A DNA stretch of 64,000 nt from Clostridia bacterium (GCA_017550745.1 JAFZOG010000135.1:1-64000), one strand, 5' to 3'; counted from the first letter of the stretch, positions 7,831-17,130 are shown. The notes: generated by a model from the sequence alone, not told the origin. Numbers and translations are program-made.

Positions 7831-9618
7831 ATGAGCTTCATGTTTCATCCGTTCCCATATGTGGATCATGACGCGGTGAACGCCGTAACAGGCCGGGGCG
7901 TTGTTCCCCTGAAAGGCATCCTCCCCGTCGCCGGAAAAATCGCCGCCCTGCTCAGGGAAGGCAAAAACGTGGCCATCGACGCCTATCCCGGGGCCCCTGT
8001 GGAAGCGCTGGCCAACGTGATCCGCCATCAGCTGGGCGGCGGCGCGGTTCGCTGTATCAGCGCCGACTGCCTGCTTTTGGAGGCGGATGAAATCACGAAG
8101 ATACTCGCGCCCTATTTGCCGGAAGACCGGGAGATCGACCCCGTGCTGCTCTACGGCAAAAGGTATCTGGGCGGATATGAGGGCCTGCAGAGGGAAGGCG
8201 AAATCCGGCGCCTGAAAGAGACCCTGAAAAAGGAAAAGGCTGTTCTGGTGTACGGCCGCGGTTCCCTGACCCCTGCCCTGCGGGACGCTTACGATGTCCG
8301 GGTCTGGATGGATGTGACCCCCCGTACCGCCGCGCTGAATTTCAAATATGGCCGCGCCCGGAACCTGGGCGCGAAGGACGATCTGCCCTATAACCTGCTC
8401 ATGCGCCGGAATTATTATGTGGACTATGAAATCGGCATGGATGTGCGCTGGGATTTGATCAAAAGCGGAAAAATGGATTTTTATATCACCGCGGATGTTC
8501 CGGAGGAAATGCAGCTGGTATCCTTCGCTGACCTCATGCTTCTTTTCGGCGAGCTGTGCCAGCGCCCCTTCCGCTGCCGGCCCGTGTATCTGGAAGGGGT
8601 ATGGGGTGGGTACTATTTCACCCGGCTCCGCCATTTGCCCAAAGAAATGCGAAACTGTGCCTGGGTCTTCGACATGATCCCGTTGGAGGTTTCCATCGTT
8701 GCCAAAATAGGCGATAACGAGTTTGAAACGCCGTTCTTCACCTTCGTGCAGGCCATGGGCGAAAAACTGCTGGGGCGGCAGGCCATGGAGCAGTTCGGCG
8801 GCTATTTCCCGGTACGCCTCAATTACGACGATACCTACCATTCCAGCGGCAATATGTCCGTGCAGTGCCATCCGGACGAAGCCTATATCGTGGCCAACCA
8901 TGGCGAGCTGGGCCGCCAGGACGAAAGCTATTACGTGTGCGTCGCCGCACAGGGCGCGAAAACCTTCCTGGGCTTCCGGGAGGAAAACAGCTGCGGGGAA
9001 TTTTTCCAGAAAGCCCGGCGGGCGGAAAAAACGCACGAGCTCATTGATTATGAAAAATATATCAACGCTGTGCCCTCCATCCCCGGCACCCAGCTGCTGA
9101 TCCCTGCGGGCACAGTGCACGCTTCCGGCCGCAACCAGGTGATCCTGGAGGTGGGCAGCCTGACCGTGGGCAGCTATACCTATAAGCTGTACGATTATCA
9201 GCGCATCGATCCCCAGACCGGTCTGCCCCGGCCCATCCACCTGAAAATGGGCAGCCAGGTGATCCATGGCGAGCGCACCACCCAATGGGTAAAAGAAAAC
9301 CTGGTAAATCACGGCAGTACGGTTCGGGAGGGAGAAAACTGGAAAGAGATCATCGTGGGTGAACACGATCTCATGTATTTTTCCCTGCGCAACCTGGTTT
9401 TCTGGGAGAAGATCGAGGATGATACCGACGGCACGTTCCACGCGCTGTCCCTGGTGGACGGGGAAAAGGTGAAGGTGGCTTCCCAGGAGGATCCTTCCCG
9501 GTTCTATGTCATGAACAGTCTGGATGTCCTGGTTATCCCCGCTTCCCTGGGAAAATACACCATTGAAAACCTGGGGGCAGGCGCTGTTACGATCCACAAG
9601 ACCGTGCTCAAGCGCTGA
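7831..9618 (+). CDS. Class I mannose-6-phosphate isomerase-like protein with an N-terminal P-loop-like domain
   Basis: A 595-residue protein in two parts. The C-terminal part (about 235-595) is a type I phosphomannose isomerase cupin. The zinc motif QCHPDE gives Q345, H347 and E350, and IPAGTVHA gives H430. The N-terminal 215 or so residues resemble the uridine-kinase fold (VAIDAYPGAP in place of a Walker A, then ISADCLLLE, and later VWMDVTP and LMRRNY), but the GxxxxGK[ST] loop is lost, so it is probably not a kinase. Classic PMIs are about 310-390 residues. I chose ATG 7831, 7 bases after an AGGAAAAGGGG ribosome site, over the TTG at 7828. It likely works with the upstream ROK kinase on a sugar phosphate. 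Confidence 0.8.
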   Translation: MSFMFHPFPYVDHDAVNAVTGRGVVPLKGILPVAGKIAALLREGKNVAIDAYPGAPVEALANVIRHQLGGGAVRCISADCLLLEADEITKILAPYLPEDREIDPVLLYGKRYLGGYEGLQREGEIRRLKETLKKEKAVLVYGRGSLTPALRDAYDVRVWMDVTPRTAALNFKYGRARNLGAKDDLPYNLLMRRNYYVDYEIGMDVRWDLIKSGKMDFYITADVPEEMQLVSFADLMLLFGELCQRPFRCRPVYLEGVWGGYYFTRLRHLPKEMRNCAWVFDMIPLEVSIVAKIGDNEFETPFFTFVQAMGEKLLGRQAMEQFGGYFPVRLNYDDTYHSSGNMSVQCHPDEAYIVANHGELGRQDESYYVCVAAQGAKTFLGFREENSCGEFFQKARRAEKTHELIDYEKYINAVPSIPGTQLLIPAGTVHASGRNQVILEVGSLTVGSYTYKLYDYQRIDPQTGLPRPIHLKMGSQVIHGERTTQWVKENLVNHGSTVREGENWKEIIVGEHDLMYFSLRNLVFWEKIEDDTDGTFHALSLVDGEKVKVASQEDPSRFYVMNSLDVLVIPASLGKYTIENLGAGAVTIHKTVLKR

Positions 9619-9736
9619 CATCAAGCGGGGCGGTTATCCGAAAGCATTCGGAACGTATAAAGGATACAGCAAAAGCATTGGAGAGAGCGGATGCCTTGAA
9701 GACGACACGGAAACTCAGAAAGGATGGAATAATGCT

Positions 9737-10966
9737 ATGAATCTGGATTATTCTTTGCTCTACAATCCAGCCTATTTCGAAAAACGTTTTCAACAGCGCT
9801 ATTATATCAGAAAAGCATTGGGCCTGCAAAAGTATGCGAACGCCACAATCCTCCCGTGGAAGCTGATCAATCATCAATACGGAGGCGGCATCGTCACCGC
9901 GCAGGGGGAGTATCTGTCAAACACCGGGCTTCATTACGGGAATGGCGTCGCCTACGCGCCTGACAAGGTCAATGAATCGCAGGACAAAGTGATCTATATC
10001 GGAATGTTCGCCGGCATATGGGGCCACTGCCTGACGGATAATATCCGAAGGCTCTGGTTTCTTTCGTCAAAGGCGTATCTGGAGGATTACAAGGATTATA
10101 AAGTGGTTTATACGCCGTTTTCCAGTTTCTATTTTTATGACAGCTTTAAGCAATTGCTGTCTGTCTGGGGCGTTGATCCGGATCATTTTATTGCGGTGAC
10201 GGAGCCTACCCGCTACCGGGAAATCATTATTCCTGACGAGAGCTTTTATACCAACGAAGAAGGTTTTATCAATTACACGGATGAATATCGTGACATGATT
10301 GATCAGGTTCGGGCGTACGGAACAGCCCACAGGACGGATCTGAAGCAGACAAAGTATTATTTTTCATATTCCAAATTGCCGCGCAGCGCCGGCAGAGTAC
10401 GGCTTGAACGCTTTTTTTCCGAGCATGGATATGACATCGTTTATCCGGAAAAGCTGACGTTTTTTGAACAATTGAACATCTTGATCAACGCAACGGATTT
10501 CGCATCTACAGTCGGGTCGTGCTCCCACAACGCGTTGTTTCTCAGGGATGAGACCAATGTGCTCTTGATTCCCCGGGGAAATTACCTGACCGGGTATCAG
10601 GAAGCGATCGATGAGATCCATCCGCTTAACATCAGATATGTGGATTCTTCCATGTCCGTTTATCTGGATGACGCAACGCCATGGTCGGGGCCGTTTTATT
10701 TCTATATCTCTGACAATTTGTGCAAGGCCTTTGATTTGGACCATGAAAAGGCTGCCGCCTATACGGACCTTTCGGGCTTTTGGGAATATAAACAGAAAAG
10801 CCTGATCATGCGGTCAATCAACGCATGCAAAAAAGCCCATCGGTATTATTCGGATGAGTACCTGGATTTTATCGCGCGCAAACATCAGAAGTCTGTTGTC
10901 TGGAAAATGAAGCATATGCTGTTTGAAATGGCAAAGCGCTGCTACCATTTCATCCACCATTCGTGA
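9737..10966 (+). CDS. GT61 family (DUF563) glycosyltransferase-like protein
   Basis: A 409-residue protein of the capsular-polysaccharide GT61/DUF563 type. The N-terminal half has the characteristic IGMFAGIWGHCLTDNIRRLW segment, and the C-terminal half has FFEQLNILINATDFASTVGS followed by HNALFLRD, the usual nucleotide-sugar-fold ending. I placed the start at ATG 9737 (MNLDYSLL), 12 bases after AAAGGA; upstream codons overlap the PMI-like gene in another frame. Its base composition is visibly more AT-rich than its neighbours and no other polysaccharide genes surround it, so it may have been acquired horizontally. It converges with the RibD-like gene. Confidence 0.78.
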   Translation: MNLDYSLLYNPAYFEKRFQQRYYIRKALGLQKYANATILPWKLINHQYGGGIVTAQGEYLSNTGLHYGNGVAYAPDKVNESQDKVIYIGMFAGIWGHCLTDNIRRLWFLSSKAYLEDYKDYKVVYTPFSSFYFYDSFKQLLSVWGVDPDHFIAVTEPTRYREIIIPDESFYTNEEGFINYTDEYRDMIDQVRAYGTAHRTDLKQTKYYFSYSKLPRSAGRVRLERFFSEHGYDIVYPEKLTFFEQLNILINATDFASTVGSCSHNALFLRDETNVLLIPRGNYLTGYQEAIDEIHPLNIRYVDSSMSVYLDDATPWSGPFYFYISDNLCKAFDLDHEKAAAYTDLSGFWEYKQKSLIMRSINACKKAHRYYSDEYLDFIARKHQKSVVWKMKHMLFEMAKRCYHFIHHS

Positions 10967-10997
10967 CGCCCGCTTTCAATCCCGCAAACCTTTTCTT

Positions 10998-11678
10998 TCA
11001 GCTGATCACCTGATAGCGCAGCCGCACATAAGAATCTTGCAATGCACTGGCTTCCATCAGCCGCAGCACCCCCAATTGGGACAATTCTTCTTTTGCCCGC
11101 AAGGAACGCCCGTCAATCAGCGTGGCAGTATCCTTTCCGCCGATCAGCACCGGCGCGACAACGATGTCCACATAATCAAACAGCTTTTGACGCAGAAACA
11201 GGCCGTTCACGGTTCCGCCGGACTGAACGGTCAGCCGCTCGCAGCCGAATTGGTTTTTCAATTGTATCAGCGCGTCCCCCAGCGAAATCTCTTCCTGAAA
11301 GAGGATATGAAGGTTATCCTCTTTTACACCAAAGGCCGGGTGATCCCGGTTGGACGTAATCAGGACGAATTGCTTTGATCTTGCGCAGAAGTAACGGACG
11401 CCGTGCTCGTTGAGATGGCGGTTATCCAGCAGCACAAAGGAGACCGGCGTCTTTGCCGGGATTTCTTTTGTATTGGCTCCCATTTTCGCCTGTACCCGCC
11501 CCGTGTTGAAAGACCACAGGTCGGTGGTCTGCTCGATTTCATAGTACTGGTGCAGGCCCTCTTTCAGCCCGGCGATGTGGGGAAAATCCTGATCCACATC
11601 CAATTCATCCGTTGCCCCCGTGCTGATTTTCCCGTCTAAAGATACCAGCATAAACAGTGTCGTGACCGGCCTGTCCAT
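10998..11678 (-). CDS. RibD C-terminal / dihydrofolate reductase-fold protein
   Basis: A 226-residue reductase-fold protein. The N-terminal TLFMLVSLDGKISTG is the signature start of RibD C-terminal domains, followed by RVQAKMGAN and the SGGTVNGLFLRQ and APVLIGGKDT motifs of the NADPH-binding fold. Such proteins reduce pyrimidine-type intermediates in flavin or folate-like pathways, but many stand-alone versions have no assigned substrate. It is the last gene of a three-gene minus-strand operon, 38 bases after the methyltransferase. ATG at 11678 has a GGGAGGA site. Confidence 0.83.
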   Translation of the reverse strand: MDRPVTTLFMLVSLDGKISTGATDELDVDQDFPHIAGLKEGLHQYYEIEQTTDLWSFNTGRVQAKMGANTKEIPAKTPVSFVLLDNRHLNEHGVRYFCARSKQFVLITSNRDHPAFGVKEDNLHILFQEEISLGDALIQLKNQFGCERLTVQSGGTVNGLFLRQKLFDYVDIVVAPVLIGGKDTATLIDGRSLRAKEELSQLGVLRLMEASALQDSYVRLRYQVIS

Positions 11679-11716
11679 TTTCTTCCATCCTCCCAACCGC
11701 ATTAGGCGGCGGCATT

Positions 11717-12430
11717 TCATTCCCGCTTCCCCAGCCAGAACAGGCGTCTTCTTTCTTCTGTTTCTCCCGGCCAGGCAAAATGCTCCAGCCGCTGAACAGT
11801 ATACCAGGGTGAAAAGATACGCGCCCATTCCTCATCCGTTCGGGAAACAAGGCGCAGAACGCCGTCGATATACAGCCGGTTGCCGTCCGCCAATTCCATG
11901 TTCCTTGCTGCGGCTGCCTCCGGGGACAGGTAATAATTCAAACCGATGATGGCGCTGCCGTCCCGCGAAAGGATCCGCGCCAGCTCCCGGAGGATTTCTT
12001 CCGCAGTTTCCGGCGGGATCACGTCCAGCACGTTGGAACAGATCAATCCGCCATATGTTTCGGAAGGAATGCTCTTCAGCCAGCCAGCATCAGCGCAGAC
12101 GGCATGAACGCGGTTCGCTACGCCATAACGCGCGGCATAAAGCCGGGCTGCCTGAGCGGCGCCGGGGGCCGCGTCCGAAGCCGTTACGTCAGTGCAGCCG
12201 CATTTGGCGGCAATGACAGAGGCCCATGCGCTCCCGCAGCCATAATCCAGCACCTTTTTTTGCTTTCCCAGAGAACAGGCCGCCTGAAACAGCTTTTCGG
12301 AAGGCGCCAGTTCCTTCCAGTCCTCCCCGCCGCTTTCGCGCTCCTGTGCCTGATCCGCTTCAGAGAGGGCGAAGGCTTTGTCCCAGAACGCGATCAGGGC
12401 CTGGTTCTCCTGTGCTGTTTTCTCCGTCAT
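11717..12430 (-). CDS. Class I SAM-dependent methyltransferase
   Basis: A 237-residue protein with the Rossmann methyltransferase order: motif I VLDYGCGSAWASV, an acidic residue in VTASDAAPG after strand 2, ICSNVLDVIPPE as motif IV, and IIGLNYYLSPE as motif VI. The substrate cannot be read from the sequence. I chose ATG 12430 (MTEK) because GGAGGGA lies 6 bases upstream; the ATG at 12448 overlaps the preceding stop and has a poorer site. It is the middle gene of the phosphorylase, methyltransferase, RibD-like operon. Confidence 0.82.
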   Translation of the reverse strand: MTEKTAQENQALIAFWDKAFALSEADQAQERESGGEDWKELAPSEKLFQAACSLGKQKKVLDYGCGSAWASVIAAKCGCTDVTASDAAPGAAQAARLYAARYGVANRVHAVCADAGWLKSIPSETYGGLICSNVLDVIPPETAEEILRELARILSRDGSAIIGLNYYLSPEAAAARNMELADGNRLYIDGVLRLVSRTDEEWARIFSPWYTVQRLEHFAWPGETEERRRLFWLGKRE

Positions 12431-12444
12431 GCGTATCCCTCCGA

Positions 12445-13194
12445 TCATATCCTTTTCACAATTTCCAACGCGATGAAAAGCTTCCCCAGGTTATGATTGG
12501 CGCCGGAAAGCCCCTTGATGTCATATCCGCTTTCCTCAAGCACGTCGCCGGCCTCCAGGAAATCATACAGCTCCAGCCCGTAGAACGCGCACAGGGCTTC
12601 CACCCCGGCCAGCTCCATCTCCACCGCCAGGCAGCCTTCGCTCTTCCTCTTCTGTACAAGCCCGGCTGTTTCCCGGAGCATGGAATCCGTCGTCCACGTC
12701 CGGCCTTTGACATACGGAACGCCCAGCTCGTCGAAGAGGGCGGCCAGCTTTTCTCCGTTCCTGACCGTCAGGTAATCGGAAGGCGGTGCGTAATAGTAAG
12801 AGCATCCGTCCCCCCGGTAGCATTCCGTGGGAATAATGAACCTGCCGAAGGTCTTCTCCCGGTCCAGGCTGCCGCAGGATCCGAACATGACAAACTTCGC
12901 CGCCCCCGTCAGCCAGTGGGCTTCATAGCAGGAGCCGGACGCAATGGCCGAACCGATCCCGGAGAGATAGAAAGCGATCTGCTCGCCGTTATGCGTAAAG
13001 CTCCAAATGTTGATATTGCCGTTGCACGCGCCCAGCTCGCCGATCACTTTGCAGTCGTAATGGCTGAGCAGGTAGTCGTGGATCACTTTTGAAAAGAGGA
13101 TCAGGCACTTTTCAACGATTTTTTTCGGTTTTCCGTAAAAGTGCTCAATATTGACGATAGGCGCGGTGCTGTTATCGAAATCATGAATGATCAT
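12445..13194 (-). CDS. Nucleoside phosphorylase family protein
   Basis: A 249-residue protein of the purine/uridine phosphorylase (PNP_UDP_1) superfamily. It shows the central KFVMFGSCGSLD loop, corresponding to the substrate and phosphate site, and the CLAVEMELAGVEALC motif with the conserved Glu-Met-Glu that binds ribose. Members cleave nucleosides phosphorolytically or hydrolyse AMP or MTA. The start ATG 13194 (MIIHDFDN) has a GGGGAG site; longer versions would run into the tRNA terminator and the tRNA-Lys gene and are rejected. It is the first gene of its operon. Confidence 0.82.
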   Translation of the reverse strand: MIIHDFDNSTAPIVNIEHFYGKPKKIVEKCLILFSKVIHDYLLSHYDCKVIGELGACNGNINIWSFTHNGEQIAFYLSGIGSAIASGSCYEAHWLTGAAKFVMFGSCGSLDREKTFGRFIIPTECYRGDGCSYYYAPPSDYLTVRNGEKLAALFDELGVPYVKGRTWTTDSMLRETAGLVQKRKSEGCLAVEMELAGVEALCAFYGLELYDFLEAGDVLEESGYDIKGLSGANHNLGKLFIALEIVKRI

Positions 13195-13240
13195 CGGGTT
13201 TTCTCCCCTTCCCGCCATTCCGCTGTTGAAAAAATGCTCA

Positions 13241-13293
13241 GAAAACAAATCATCCGAACCCATCTTCCATTTTGAAGATTCGGTTCGGATGAT
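13241..13293 (-). terminator. Terminator of the tRNA cluster
   Basis: On the minus strand ATCATCCGAACCGAATCTTC pairs with GAAGATGGGTTCGGATGAT, followed by TTGTTTTC. It lies directly 3' of the last tRNA gene. Confidence 0.85.
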
Positions 13294-13300
13294 ATTGTTT

Positions 13301-13376
13301 TGGTGCGCCATCAGGGACTCGAACCCGGGACACCCTGATTAAGAGTCAGGTGCTCTACCAACTGAGCTAATGGCGC
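13301..13376 (-). tRNA. tRNA-Lys (CUU)
   Basis: A complete cloverleaf: GCGCCAU acceptor, anticodon loop CUCUUAA in the stem CCUGA/UCAGG, T-loop GUUCGAGUC. CCA is encoded. It is the last of eight tRNAs. Confidence 0.95.
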
Positions 13377-13425
13377 AAAAGCAGGGAACTCATCCGGAAA
13401 AGCCTCCATACAAGCCCCCACATGC

Positions 13426-13499
<74 letters not shown>

Positions 13500-13502
13500 A
13501 AA

Positions 13503-13578
13503 TGGAGCGGTAGACGAGGCTCGGACTCGCGACCTCCACCTTGGCAAGGTGGCGCTCTACCAACTGAGCTACTACCGC
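13503..13578 (-). tRNA. tRNA-Gly (GCC)
   Basis: A complete cloverleaf: GCGGUAG acceptor, anticodon loop UUGCCAA in the stem CCACC/GGUGG. CCA is encoded. Only 3 bases separate it from the tRNA-Gly(UCC). Confidence 0.94.
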
Positions 13579-13598
13579 AAAGAAGTTTGGGGTGTTAC

Positions 13599-13682
13599 TG
13601 GTGCGGACGAAGAGACTTGAACTCTTACGCCTCTCGGCACCAGATCCTAAGTCTGGCGCGTCTGCCATTCCGCCACGCCCGC
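13599..13682 (-). tRNA. tRNA-Leu (UAG)
   Basis: 84 bases with a long variable arm (class II). Acceptor GCGGGCG, anticodon loop CUUAGGA in the stem CCAGA/UCUGG. CCA is encoded. Confidence 0.93.
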
Positions 13683-13735
13683 AGCAAGGCACAGCCTTTT
13701 CATCAATCCGCCAAGGCCACATCCCCAAAGGATGA

Positions 13736-13808
13736 TGACCCATCGGGGACTCGAACCCCGGACACCTTGATTAAAAGTCAAGTGCTCTACCACCTGAGCT
13801 AATGGGTC
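13736..13808 (-). tRNA. tRNA-Lys (UUU)
   Basis: Acceptor GACCCAU, anticodon loop CUUUUAA in the stem CUUGA/UCAAG. CCA is not encoded. Confidence 0.94.
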
Positions 13809-13812
13809 ACAA

Positions 13813-13887
13813 TGGCTGGGGTGGCAGGGATCGAACCTACGAATGAGGGAGTCAAAGTCCCTTGCCTTACCGCTTGGCTACACCCCA
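13813..13887 (-). tRNA. tRNA-Gln (UUG)
   Basis: Acceptor UGGGGUG, anticodon loop CUUUGAC in the stem AGGGA/UCCCU. CCA is encoded. Confidence 0.93.
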
Positions 13888-13911
13888 ACGGTACCTGCCA
13901 TATCAGGAAAA

Positions 13912-13988
13912 TGGGGTGGGTAGTGGGACTCGAACCCACGATCTCCAGAGCCACAATCTGGCGCCCTAACCAACTGAACTATACCCAC
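13912..13988 (-). tRNA. tRNA-His (GUG)
   Basis: Acceptor GUGGGUA, anticodon loop UUGUGGC in the stem CCAGA/UCUGG. CCA is encoded. Confidence 0.93.
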
Positions 13989-14002
13989 CATAAGCGGATG
14001 GA

Positions 14003-14076
<74 letters not shown>

Positions 14077-14140
14077 ATTTTCGCCGCCATACCGTGCCGG
14101 AGCCGATTCATTGCTGAATCATCCCTGCTGACGAGAAGAA

Positions 14141-14169
14141 AGTTTAGCACAATACGAAAAATATGTCAA
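14141..14169 (-). promoter_or_regulatory. Promoter of the eight-tRNA cluster
   Basis: On the minus strand TTGACA (14169-14164) is followed after 17 bases by TAAACT (14146-14141), 65 bases upstream of tRNA-Arg. Confidence 0.7.
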
Positions 14170-14315
14170 CCCCTTTTTGGAGTTTTTTTCATTTTCGCAC
14201 AGCGCAATCCGTCGATATCCGGTTTGTTTTCCTTCTGTTTGTCTCTTTTTCATGCCTTTTTGTCCATTCCAAACAAATCTTTTCAAATTTGTAATATTTT
14301 TATCCCTTCCAACCC

Positions 14316-14344
14316 TTGTCAAGCTCACCAAAAAACAGTATAAT
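14316..14344 (+). promoter_or_regulatory. Promoter of ppdK
   Basis: TTGTCA (14316-14321), a 17-base spacer and TATAAT (14339-14344) lie about 90 bases upstream of the ppdK start. Confidence 0.8.
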
Positions 14345-14432
14345 AAGACGATTGGATAAGCTATGGATGAGCCCTTTCATGGCTTTCCATGGAAAATCTG
14401 CAATCCAATATCCGAAAGGAGATAGATATCCC

Positions 14433-17075
14433 ATGGGCAAGAAGTATGTATACCTGTTTACCGAAGGCGACGCCACCATGCGCGAACTGCTGGGCGGCAA
14501 GGGCGCGAACCTGGCCGAAATGACCAAGATCGGCCTGCCGGTTCCCCAGGGCTTCACTATTTCCACCGAAGCCTGCACCCAGTACTATGAAGACGGCCGC
14601 AGGATCAACGATGAGATCATGGCCGAAATCATGGAAAACGTGGAAAAGATGGAAAAGATCAACGGCAAAAAGTTCGGCGATCTGGTCAATCCCCTCCTCG
14701 TTTCCGTCCGCTCCGGCGCCCGTGCTTCCATGCCCGGCATGATGGACACTATCCTGAACCTGGGCCTGAACGACGACGTGGTCGCCGCGATGATCAAGGG
14801 CAATCCCGATCCCAAGTTCGAACGCTTTGTGTATGACTGCTACCGCCGCTTCATCCAGATGTTCTCCGACGTGGTCATGGAAGTGGGCAAGAAGTATTTC
14901 GAGCAGCTGATCGACGCCATGAAGGAAAAGAAGGGCGTCACCTACGATACCGAGCTGACCGCCAAAGACCTGTGCGAGCTGGCGCAGCAGTTCAAGGCCG
15001 AATACAAGAAGCAGCTGGGCGCGGACTTCCCCGCGGATCCCAAGGTGCAGCTGTATGAAGCCATCCGCGCCGTGTTCCGTTCCTGGGACAACCCCCGCGC
15101 GAACGTATACCGCATGGACCATGACATCCCCTATTCCTGGGGCACTGCCGTCAACGTGATGCCCATGGTGTTCGGCAACCTGAACGAAAACAGCGGCACC
15201 GGCGTGGCCTTCACCCGCGATCCCGCCAACGGCGAAAAGAAGCTGATGGGCGAATTCCTCACCAACGCCCAGGGCGAAGACGTGGTTGCCGGCGTGCGCA
15301 CCCCCATGCCCATCACCCAGATGGAAGAAAAGTTCCCCGAAGCCTACAAGCAGTTCGTGGCCGTGTGCGACAACCTGGAAAAGCACTACCGCGACATGCA
15401 GGATATGGAATTCACCGTTGAAAACGGCAAGCTCTACATGCTGCAGTGCCGCAACGGCAAGCGCACCGCCCAGGCCGCCATCAAGATCGCCTGCGACCTG
15501 ATCGACGAAGGCATGATCAGCGAAGAAGAAGCGCTGATGCAGATCGACGCCAAGTCTCTGGACATGCTGCTGCATCCCACCTTTGACGTAAAGGCCCTCA
15601 AGGCCGCCAAGCCCGTGGGCAAGGGCATCGCCGCTTCCCCCGGCGCCGCCGCCGGCCATATCGTGTTCACCGCCGAAGACGCTGTGGAACACGGCAAGAA
15701 GGGCGAAAAGGTGGTTCTGGTGCGCCTGGAAACCAGCCCCGAAGACATTGAAGGCATGAAGTACTCCCAGGGCATCCTGACCGTCCGCGGCGGCCAGACC
15801 AGCCATGCGGCCGTTGTGGCCCGCGGCATGGGCACCTGCTGCGTATCCGGCTGCGGCGACATCAAGATGGACGAGGCCAACAAGTGCTTCACCCTGGCCG
15901 GCAAGGTCTATCATGAGGGCGATGACATTTCCCTGGACGGCTCCACCGGCAACATCTACGGCGAGCTGATCCCCACCGTGCCTGCCGACCCCAACAGCGG
16001 TTACTTCGGCCGCATCATGGAAATGGCCGACAAGTACAAGACCATGGGCGTGCGCACCAATGCCGACACCCCCAAGGACGCCAAGCAGGCCGCTTCCTTC
16101 GGCGCGCAGGGCATCGGCCTGTGCCGCACCGAGCATATGTTCTTTGGCCCGGACCGCATCCCCGCCTTCCGTGAGATGATCTGCGCCGAAACCGTGGAAG
16201 AACGCAAGGCCGCATTGGCCAAGATCGAGCCCATGCAGCAGGCCGACTTCGAGGGCCTCTTCGAAGCGCTGGGCGGCTATCCCGTCACCATCCGCTTCCT
16301 GGATCCCCCGCTGCATGAATTCGTTCCCACCGAAGAAGCCGACATCGAAGCGCTGGCGAAGGCCCAGGGCAAGACCGTCGCTTACATCAAGCAGGTCATC
16401 GCCGACCTCCACGAATTCAACCCCATGATGGGCCATCGCGGATGCCGCCTGACCGTCACCTATCCTGAAATCGCCGTGATGCAGACCAGCGCCATCATCA
16501 AGGCCGCGCTGGCTGTGAAGGGCCGCCATCCCGACTGGAACGTGGTTCCCGAGATCATGATCCCCCTGGTCGGCGAGCTGAAGGAATACAAGTTTGTAAA
16601 GAACATCGTGGTGGAAACCGCGGATAAGATCATCAAGGACGCCGGAAGCGACCTTACCTACGAAGTGGGCACCATGATCGAGATCCCGCGCGCCGCCCTG
16701 ACCGCTGACGAAATCGCCAAGGAAGCTGACTTCTTCTGCTTCGGCACCAACGACCTGACCCAGATGACCTTCGGCTTCTCCCGCGACGACGCCGGCAAGT
16801 TCCTGCCCGCCTACTACGCCAACAAGATCTATGAGAGCGATCCCTTCGCCCGTCTGGACACCGTCGGCGTTGGCAAGCTGATGAAGATGGCTGTGAAGAT
16901 GGGCCACGAAAACAATGCCAAGATTCACTGCGGCATCTGCGGTGAACACGGCGGCGACCCGTCCTCCATCGAATTCTGCAACGAGATTGGCCTGAACTAC
17001 GTCTCCTGCAGCCCCTTCCGGGTGCCCATCGCCCGCCTGTCCGCTGCTCAGGCTGCCATCAAGGCCAAGAAGTAA
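14433..17075 (+). CDS. ppdK: Pyruvate, phosphate dikinase
   Basis: An 880-residue enzyme that interconverts pyruvate + ATP + Pi and PEP + AMP + PPi, a central glycolytic/gluconeogenic step in many anaerobes. The domain order is complete: N-terminal ATP-grasp nucleotide domain (about 1-340), swivelling phosphohistidine domain with GGQTSHAAVVARG (H458), and C-terminal PEP/pyruvate barrel with CGICGEHGGDP (catalytic C836). Length matches the bacterial enzyme (about 875). I chose ATG 14433 (MGKKYVYLF), 11 bases after AAAGGAG; the longer frame would begin at the promoter itself. It is monocistronic, with its own promoter and terminator. Codon use is strongly biased, as expected for a highly expressed gene. 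Confidence 0.97.
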   Translation: MGKKYVYLFTEGDATMRELLGGKGANLAEMTKIGLPVPQGFTISTEACTQYYEDGRRINDEIMAEIMENVEKMEKINGKKFGDLVNPLLVSVRSGARASMPGMMDTILNLGLNDDVVAAMIKGNPDPKFERFVYDCYRRFIQMFSDVVMEVGKKYFEQLIDAMKEKKGVTYDTELTAKDLCELAQQFKAEYKKQLGADFPADPKVQLYEAIRAVFRSWDNPRANVYRMDHDIPYSWGTAVNVMPMVFGNLNENSGTGVAFTRDPANGEKKLMGEFLTNAQGEDVVAGVRTPMPITQMEEKFPEAYKQFVAVCDNLEKHYRDMQDMEFTVENGKLYMLQCRNGKRTAQAAIKIACDLIDEGMISEEEALMQIDAKSLDMLLHPTFDVKALKAAKPVGKGIAASPGAAAGHIVFTAEDAVEHGKKGEKVVLVRLETSPEDIEGMKYSQGILTVRGGQTSHAAVVARGMGTCCVSGCGDIKMDEANKCFTLAGKVYHEGDDISLDGSTGNIYGELIPTVPADPNSGYFGRIMEMADKYKTMGVRTNADTPKDAKQAASFGAQGIGLCRTEHMFFGPDRIPAFREMICAETVEERKAALAKIEPMQQADFEGLFEALGGYPVTIRFLDPPLHEFVPTEEADIEALAKAQGKTVAYIKQVIADLHEFNPMMGHRGCRLTVTYPEIAVMQTSAIIKAALAVKGRHPDWNVVPEIMIPLVGELKEYKFVKNIVVETADKIIKDAGSDLTYEVGTMIEIPRAALTADEIAKEADFFCFGTNDLTQMTFGFSRDDAGKFLPAYYANKIYESDPFARLDTVGVGKLMKMAVKMGHENNAKIHCGICGEHGGDPSSIEFCNEIGLNYVSCSPFRVPIARLSAAQAAIKAKK

Positions 17076-17097
17076 TCCTTTTACCCATCCATCCTCC

Positions 17098-17130
17098 GGG
17101 CCGTCCCGCTTTTGCGGGACGGCCTTTTTT
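17098..17130 (+). terminator. Terminator of ppdK
   Basis: GGCCGTCCCGC pairs with GCGGGACGGCC around TTTT and is followed by TTTTTT. Confidence 0.92.
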
